This document shows, one piece after another, positions 59,545 through 64,000 of a stretch of 64,000 nt of DNA. Source of the DNA: Cacajao melanocephalus. Taxonomy: Eukaryota > Chordata > Mammalia > Primates > Pitheciidae. The position numbers and the translations under genes were made by a program. The notes under the pieces are model-generated. The model ran no database searches. It was not told the DNA's origin and saw only the letters and a list, made by a program, of their open reading frames with translations. Location of the stretch: the NCBI GenBank assembly GCA_963573385.1, contig CAUYLG010017984.1, positions 310,001-374,000 on the forward strand. Reading direction: 5' to 3'. Each line of letters opens with the position of its first letter. Within the stretch, counting starts at the first letter, position 1.

Positions 59545-60180
59545 TCAGATCTATACGAATAGCCACATCACCTTTTTTCTTAGAAAAATAATGGCATACT
59601 ACGTATTTGTCTCTTTCTTGCCTTTTTCACTAAAAATATACTATGAAGATCGCTCATAGAAATGTGTAGAGATATTTCTCATCCCTTTTTTGCAGTTTCA
59701 TGGTTCTCTATTATATGGATGCACCATAATTTATTCAAACAATCCCTCGTTGATGGAAATTTGAGTTGTTTCAGCTCTTTTACTATGACAAATAGCCTTA
59801 CAATTAATGGCTTTGAGCAAATACTGTTAAATATGTTTGTGAGCATATTTTTGTAATATATTACTGGAATTAGTATTTCTGGGTCAAAGGGTAAACGCTC
59901 ATATAATTTGGCTAGATGTTGCCAAATTATCCTTTATAGTAATTGCACTATTTTTCATACCTGCCAGCAATGTAAGAGAGAGCATGCTTATCCACAAAGT
60001 TGATTTTTACAAAGCTCCACCAGCATTGTATGTTGTCAGATTTTGGGGTGTTTCATCAATCTAATAGATTTAGTTTATGCTTTTCTTTGGCATTTTTTTC
60101 TTTGAACCATTTCTCTAACTCATTTGTCTGTTGTATGATTGATTTTTCCTATTTTTAGAAGCTCTTTGTATTTTAGAGAA
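59545..60180 (-). mobile_element. Old L1ME/L1M 3' region
   Basis: aggtgttatttcatgg-like words appear as tttcatggttctctattata, tggatgcaccataatttatt, gttgatggaaatttgagttg, tatttctgggtcaaagggta, gatgttgccaaattatcctt and cacctg-equivalents (ctgccagcaatgtaagagag). This is the standard order of an antisense L1M 3' region. Confidence 0.75.
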
Positions 60181-60199
60181 AGGCAGTGTATTTACTGAC

Positions 60200-60591
60200 A
60201 TCTCTCAAAGTAACATCCGCACCCCTGACTTCTATGGGTCACTTAATGTTCCTATGTCCAACTCTCTACTCCATATTTCCATGTGGTTGTCTGTTAAATA
60301 TCTAATATTTAAAAGTTCAAAATGAAACTACTGCTTTATCGCCACACACTAATGCTTCCCTCCTAGATTCCCCCTACTCAGTTATAGCAAGTCCATCATT
60401 CTAGGTTTTTCAGACCAAAAAGCTTAAGAGTCATCCTTGACTCCTTTTTTTTTTCAATCACCATATGGACTCCATCAGCAATTTCTGCTAGCTTTACTTT
60501 CAAAATAAATCCAGAATCTTCTCCTCAAATCCATTACTTCAACTCTGATCTGAGCCCCTATTATTTTCCACCTGGATTATTATAATAGCTT
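60200..60591 (+). mobile_element. LINE L2 fragment, left part
   Basis: L2 words in order: atctaatatttaaaagttca, gtcatccttgactcctttt, tccatcagcaatttctgcta, aataaatccagaatcttctc, cctggattattataatagct. It breaks at 60591, where an MLT1 LTR starts, and resumes at 61146. It parallels the L2 at 2270-3095. Confidence 0.65.
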
Positions 60592-61145
60592 TGTATTAGG
60601 CAGGGTTCTCCAGGGTGACAGAACTAATATGGTAGATGTGTATATGAAAGGGAGCTTATGAAGGAATATTGACTCACGTGATCACAAGGTGAAGTACCAC
60701 AGTAGGCCATCTGCAAGCTGAGGAGCAAGGAACCCAGTCCAAGTCCCAAAACCTCAAAAGTAGGGAAGCCAGTAGTACTGCCTTCAGTTTGTGGCCAAAG
60801 GCCCAAGAGCCAATGGAAAAATCACTGGTGTAAGTCCAAGAGTCCAAAAGCTAAAGAACTTGAAGTCTGATGTTGGAGGGCAGGAAGCATCCAGCACAGG
60901 AGACAGATGAAGGCCAGAAGTCTCAGCAAATCTGCTCTTTCCAACTTCTTCTCCCTGCTTTATTCTAGCCACTCTGGCTGGCGGCTGATTAGACAGTGCC
61001 CACCCAGATTGAGGGTAGGTCTGCCTCTCCTAGTCCATTGACTCAAATGTTAATCTCTTTTGACAACACCCTCACAGACACACCCAGGAACAATACTGTG
61101 CATCCTTGAATCCAATCAAGTTGACACTCAATATTAACCATCACA
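60592..61145 (-). mobile_element. MLT1A/B-like solo LTR
   Basis: The plus strand starts tgtattaggcagggttctcc (antisense of the ctaataca end) and ends aatattaaccatcaca (antisense of the LTR start). Between are tgactcacgtgatcacaagg, cactctggctggcggctgat, gacagtgcccacccagattg, tcaaatgttaatctcttttg and accctcacagacacaccc. The flanking pentamers do not match, so the target duplication has decayed. Confidence 0.8.
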
Positions 61146-61850
61146 ACCCTCATGATTCCCCTTGCCTCCCCCAACTCTCACCCCAGTATAGTTTTCACAT
61201 AATTGCCAGTGTATTCTTTAAAAAGCATGTTACATCGGGTCATGCCTTTACTCACAACCCTCCACTGTTCCTTGTCTTGTCAAATCAATGTCCTTTGGAA
61301 TGGTCTCTAAAGCTGTACGTCATCTCCCGCCACCCTCTGTCATTACTTCTCTGACCTCACCTTCTACTGCCTTCCCTGTCACTCACTCAGCTCCAGCAAC
61401 ACTGGTCACCTAGTTCTTTGAGCAAACTCATCTTGCTCTAGGCACAAGGCTTCTAATTTGCCAACCTCTAGAATGCTCTGGAACCTATCTAGACTATTCT
61501 TCCCCCAAATATCTCCATAACGCACTTCCTCATTTTCTTCCCTATGCTTGTAATGGCAACAATTATGTCACTTCAGCCTTCTCTTAAAACCCAAGATAAA
61601 ATAACCCCATCGTCTGCCACACTCACCACTCCCCTGTATCATGTGCTCTCCCCTTCAAGGCACTCAATGACAAACTGAAATAATGATTTGTTAATTGTGT
61701 TATTGCCTCCTTCTTCCACCAGAGATTATCCATGAAAGGGTAACATTGTTAAGTTCACTGCTGCATGTACAAACTTCTAGGGCAGTACCTGGAACAAAGT
61801 AGGCATTCCAAATATTTTTATAAATGAGTGAATGAGTAAAAGAATGGATA
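61146..61850 (+). mobile_element. LINE L2 fragment, right part to 3' end
   Basis: Resumes ccctcatgattccccttgcc, then gccagtgtattctttaaaaa, catgttacatcgggtcatgc, acaaccctccactgttcctt, cagctccagcaacactggtc, gaatgctctggaacctatct. The 3' terminus is gggcagtacctggaacaaag, taggcattccaaat and gaatgagtaaaagaatgg. It is non-coding and heavily mutated. Confidence 0.75.
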
Positions 61851-64000
61851 AATAGTTATACTGTATTGACTTGGCAATTACAGCAGACAGAAATATCTGA
61901 GTACCAGCATAATGATAAAAACTAAAGGCCACAGAAGTATAAAATATATGCATAGTGCTAAGAAAACTTTGCTCCTTGCCATCTTAGATAATGCAAAGAA
62001 AGATAAATCTCTTAATGATATTTGTTTTTCAAGTTTCTATGGGAAAATATTCTGAATTTTGATATCATTTTATGGTATCTTTTAGATCTATATTATTATT
62101 ATTGTCTAGAAGTAATTGAGCATGAGCCCTAGGCAATGCATTACCATGTGTTTAGAATTAGATATACATGATCATGCTCCCTGCCCATCAAAAATATAAA
62201 GTGGAAGCCAATGTGTAGTTAAATGTGAACTGGTGAAGTACCTAGCTCATATTCACAGTATTATGCAGTTATTAAAAAGATACTCGTTTAAGTTGTCTGA
62301 ATTAAATGTGTTTATTTAATGTTTCAACATGAATACAAAACTTGATTGGAATTCATTTGAAAACAACAAGGATTCTTCCTACCTGCTGTTCCTTAGTTAA
62401 GAAAAGGTTCAAATTTAATTCAAGAAGATACTCTTTTTTTTAAATAAGTGATTTATTATTTCACTGGTTCTAACTTACTGTAAGCAAAGCATCAGATTAG
62501 TAATGTGTTTAATATGAGTTATTAAATTCCCATTAGATTAAATTACCACCCCTAGAGATCTGTGAAGCTACTATGAATGAATTTGCATTCTTCAATAGTC
62601 ACACACTTCACCTTTTCTTAAATGCCACAGATAATTGGGGAAGTAGATCCTGACTCCAAGAACAATAAGTCATCTTATGAACTCTGAAATTCTTAGTTCT
62701 GCATGATGTTTTGTGATAATAATGATAATTTGAGACATTTACAAATGGTTCTGATAGGTTTCTTTTGGTCATTTTAATATACAATATAATATTAGCACAA
62801 TTTCCAGGAAATCCATGTCAAAAGCCATTTTTTCCTAGGCTATACCAGAGCAAAATCTACTCACTATTTAGTTCTTTCCAGTTGCATTTAACAGGACCAT
62901 CAATTTAAAATCATCATTGAATTGACTGGTTTAATATTTGTTTTAAATATCTTACATATTTAATCTAAATATTTCACCTGTGAGTCTTCTAAAATTCAGC
63001 TAGAGTTAAATAGAGTACTTTATAGTTGGAAGCAAAGGACTCATGAGTGTTTCCTTTAAAACTTGAGAACACAATATTGCTGAGAGGCTAGGAAACTCTA
63101 TAATAAAGTGTCTGAGCTAAGTGTTGTCCAAACATGACTGGATTAAACTAGCTGACTTGGTCTCCTTAATAGATTAACATGATCCATCAATTTATGAATT
63201 TGATTTTTGTGATGATAAGTAAGAAAACTCCAAGGGAAAAAAAATTAGTAATTTTCTATAAAGAGACCTGTTTGCAGTAAAACATGTAGTCACTGGAAGC
63301 ATCAGACATATTCGCTAATGAAACAAGACCTGTGCATATTTACTAACTACATTTCTGCAAAGCAGATTTACCAATTCAATTCCCCAAAGCTAAAGAGAGT
63401 ATCAGGCTCGATTAGAAATCAGAAGTCCCTATTCTTGAACTCACATGATGAATTCACATCTGTTCCCTGGTGCACAGCATTAATTTTAGCAGTAATGCAG
63501 CCAGGATTAGTCTAAGTTGATCCAGAAAGGCAGTGGATCACTCAGGGTAAAATTCTCAGTGTTCCCAATTTAATCTAATCCCCAAATCAGAAATATATTG
63601 TCCCTACCTTTATCTAAACTGCAAATGTTAAGAGTGCAGTGAGCAGAAAAAGCCCGCCTATGGCTTCATTTTCTTCTTCCAGTTCTCCTCCTACTCTACT
63701 GCCAAATTAACCTTTCTGTAACACCTCTCTAAAATAGCCATTTTCTACATAAGAATTTCATATTTCTCAAGATGAATTTCATATTTCCCAAGACCTTTTT
63801 CTTTGATATAAAGCATGTATTGTTTGTCTGAGTCCATAAAATACCTGCTTGCTACATCAGAAACAGTGAAAACACATAAAGAAGAAAATCAAAATTGCCT
63901 CTAATCTAGTTTGGACTTTCTGGGATATATAACTGTGGCAGGGATGGAGAGAATAGATCAAGGGGAGGAAAATCTTAGGAATAGGAAATATGGTAGGGTG
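61851..64000. other. Unassigned AT-rich sequence
   Basis: No gene, RNA gene or confident repeat recognised to the end of the window. A short direct repeat (gaatttcatatttc) occurs near 63754 and 63775. Confidence 0.45.

Noticed and set aside
1..64000. A prokaryotic-style defence, CRISPR or mobile gene system
   Set aside because: Alu, L1, MaLR and MIR elements mark this as primate nuclear DNA. No regularly spaced palindromic repeats and no bacterial gene organisation were seen. The tandem repeats present have two or three units and no spacers.

Overview
The window is nuclear DNA of a higher primate, most likely human. It is AT-rich and non-coding in character. It contains dimeric Alu SINEs of both older (J-like) and middle-aged (S-like) type, L1, L2 and MIR fragments, MaLR LTRs of the MST and MLT1 groups and hAT-type DNA transposon remnants. 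It shows no operons, no ribosome binding sites and no long open frames outside repeats. I found no intact protein-coding gene, no structural RNA gene, no CRISPR array and no bacterial or phage system. The open frames seen are short and lie either in mobile elements or in unremarkable AT-rich sequence. The window could be intergenic or lie inside a large intron; the sequence alone does not say which.

Layout. 1-2270 is single-copy-looking sequence with one candidate exon region near 413-557. An L2 fragment (about 2270-3095) leads into a roughly 7 kb minus-strand L1 (about 3096-10085). That L1 holds a stray L1 3' fragment and a broken Alu, and the Alu is itself split by a 5'-truncated processed copy of the DEAD-box helicase gene DDX28. 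Another L1 3' end follows to about 10330. From 10330 to 20940 the sequence is mostly unassigned, with a hAT remnant, two related MIR-like copies, a TATC microsatellite, an Alu and an MLT1 LTR.

20940-38280 is the most retroelement-rich part. It holds an LTR-like repeat with a nested Alu, a minus-strand MST solo LTR, five Alu or Alu-monomer insertions, two same-strand copies of one unclassified LTR-like repeat about 6 kb apart, and a complete two-LTR MST MaLR element inserted into the second of those copies with a 5-bp target duplication. Several tandem duplications (59, 41 and, further on, 93 bp) are direct structural observations. 38280-64000 carries scattered MIR, MLT1-like, MER5A-like, L2, L1M and Alu copies separated by long unassigned stretches, and ends with an L2 copy split by an MLT1 LTR.

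The features do not work together as a pathway. The coherent story is the order of insertions, which can be read from the nesting and from target-site duplications. Repeat family names come from recognising sequence, not from a search, and boundaries without a stated target duplication are approximate to tens of bases.
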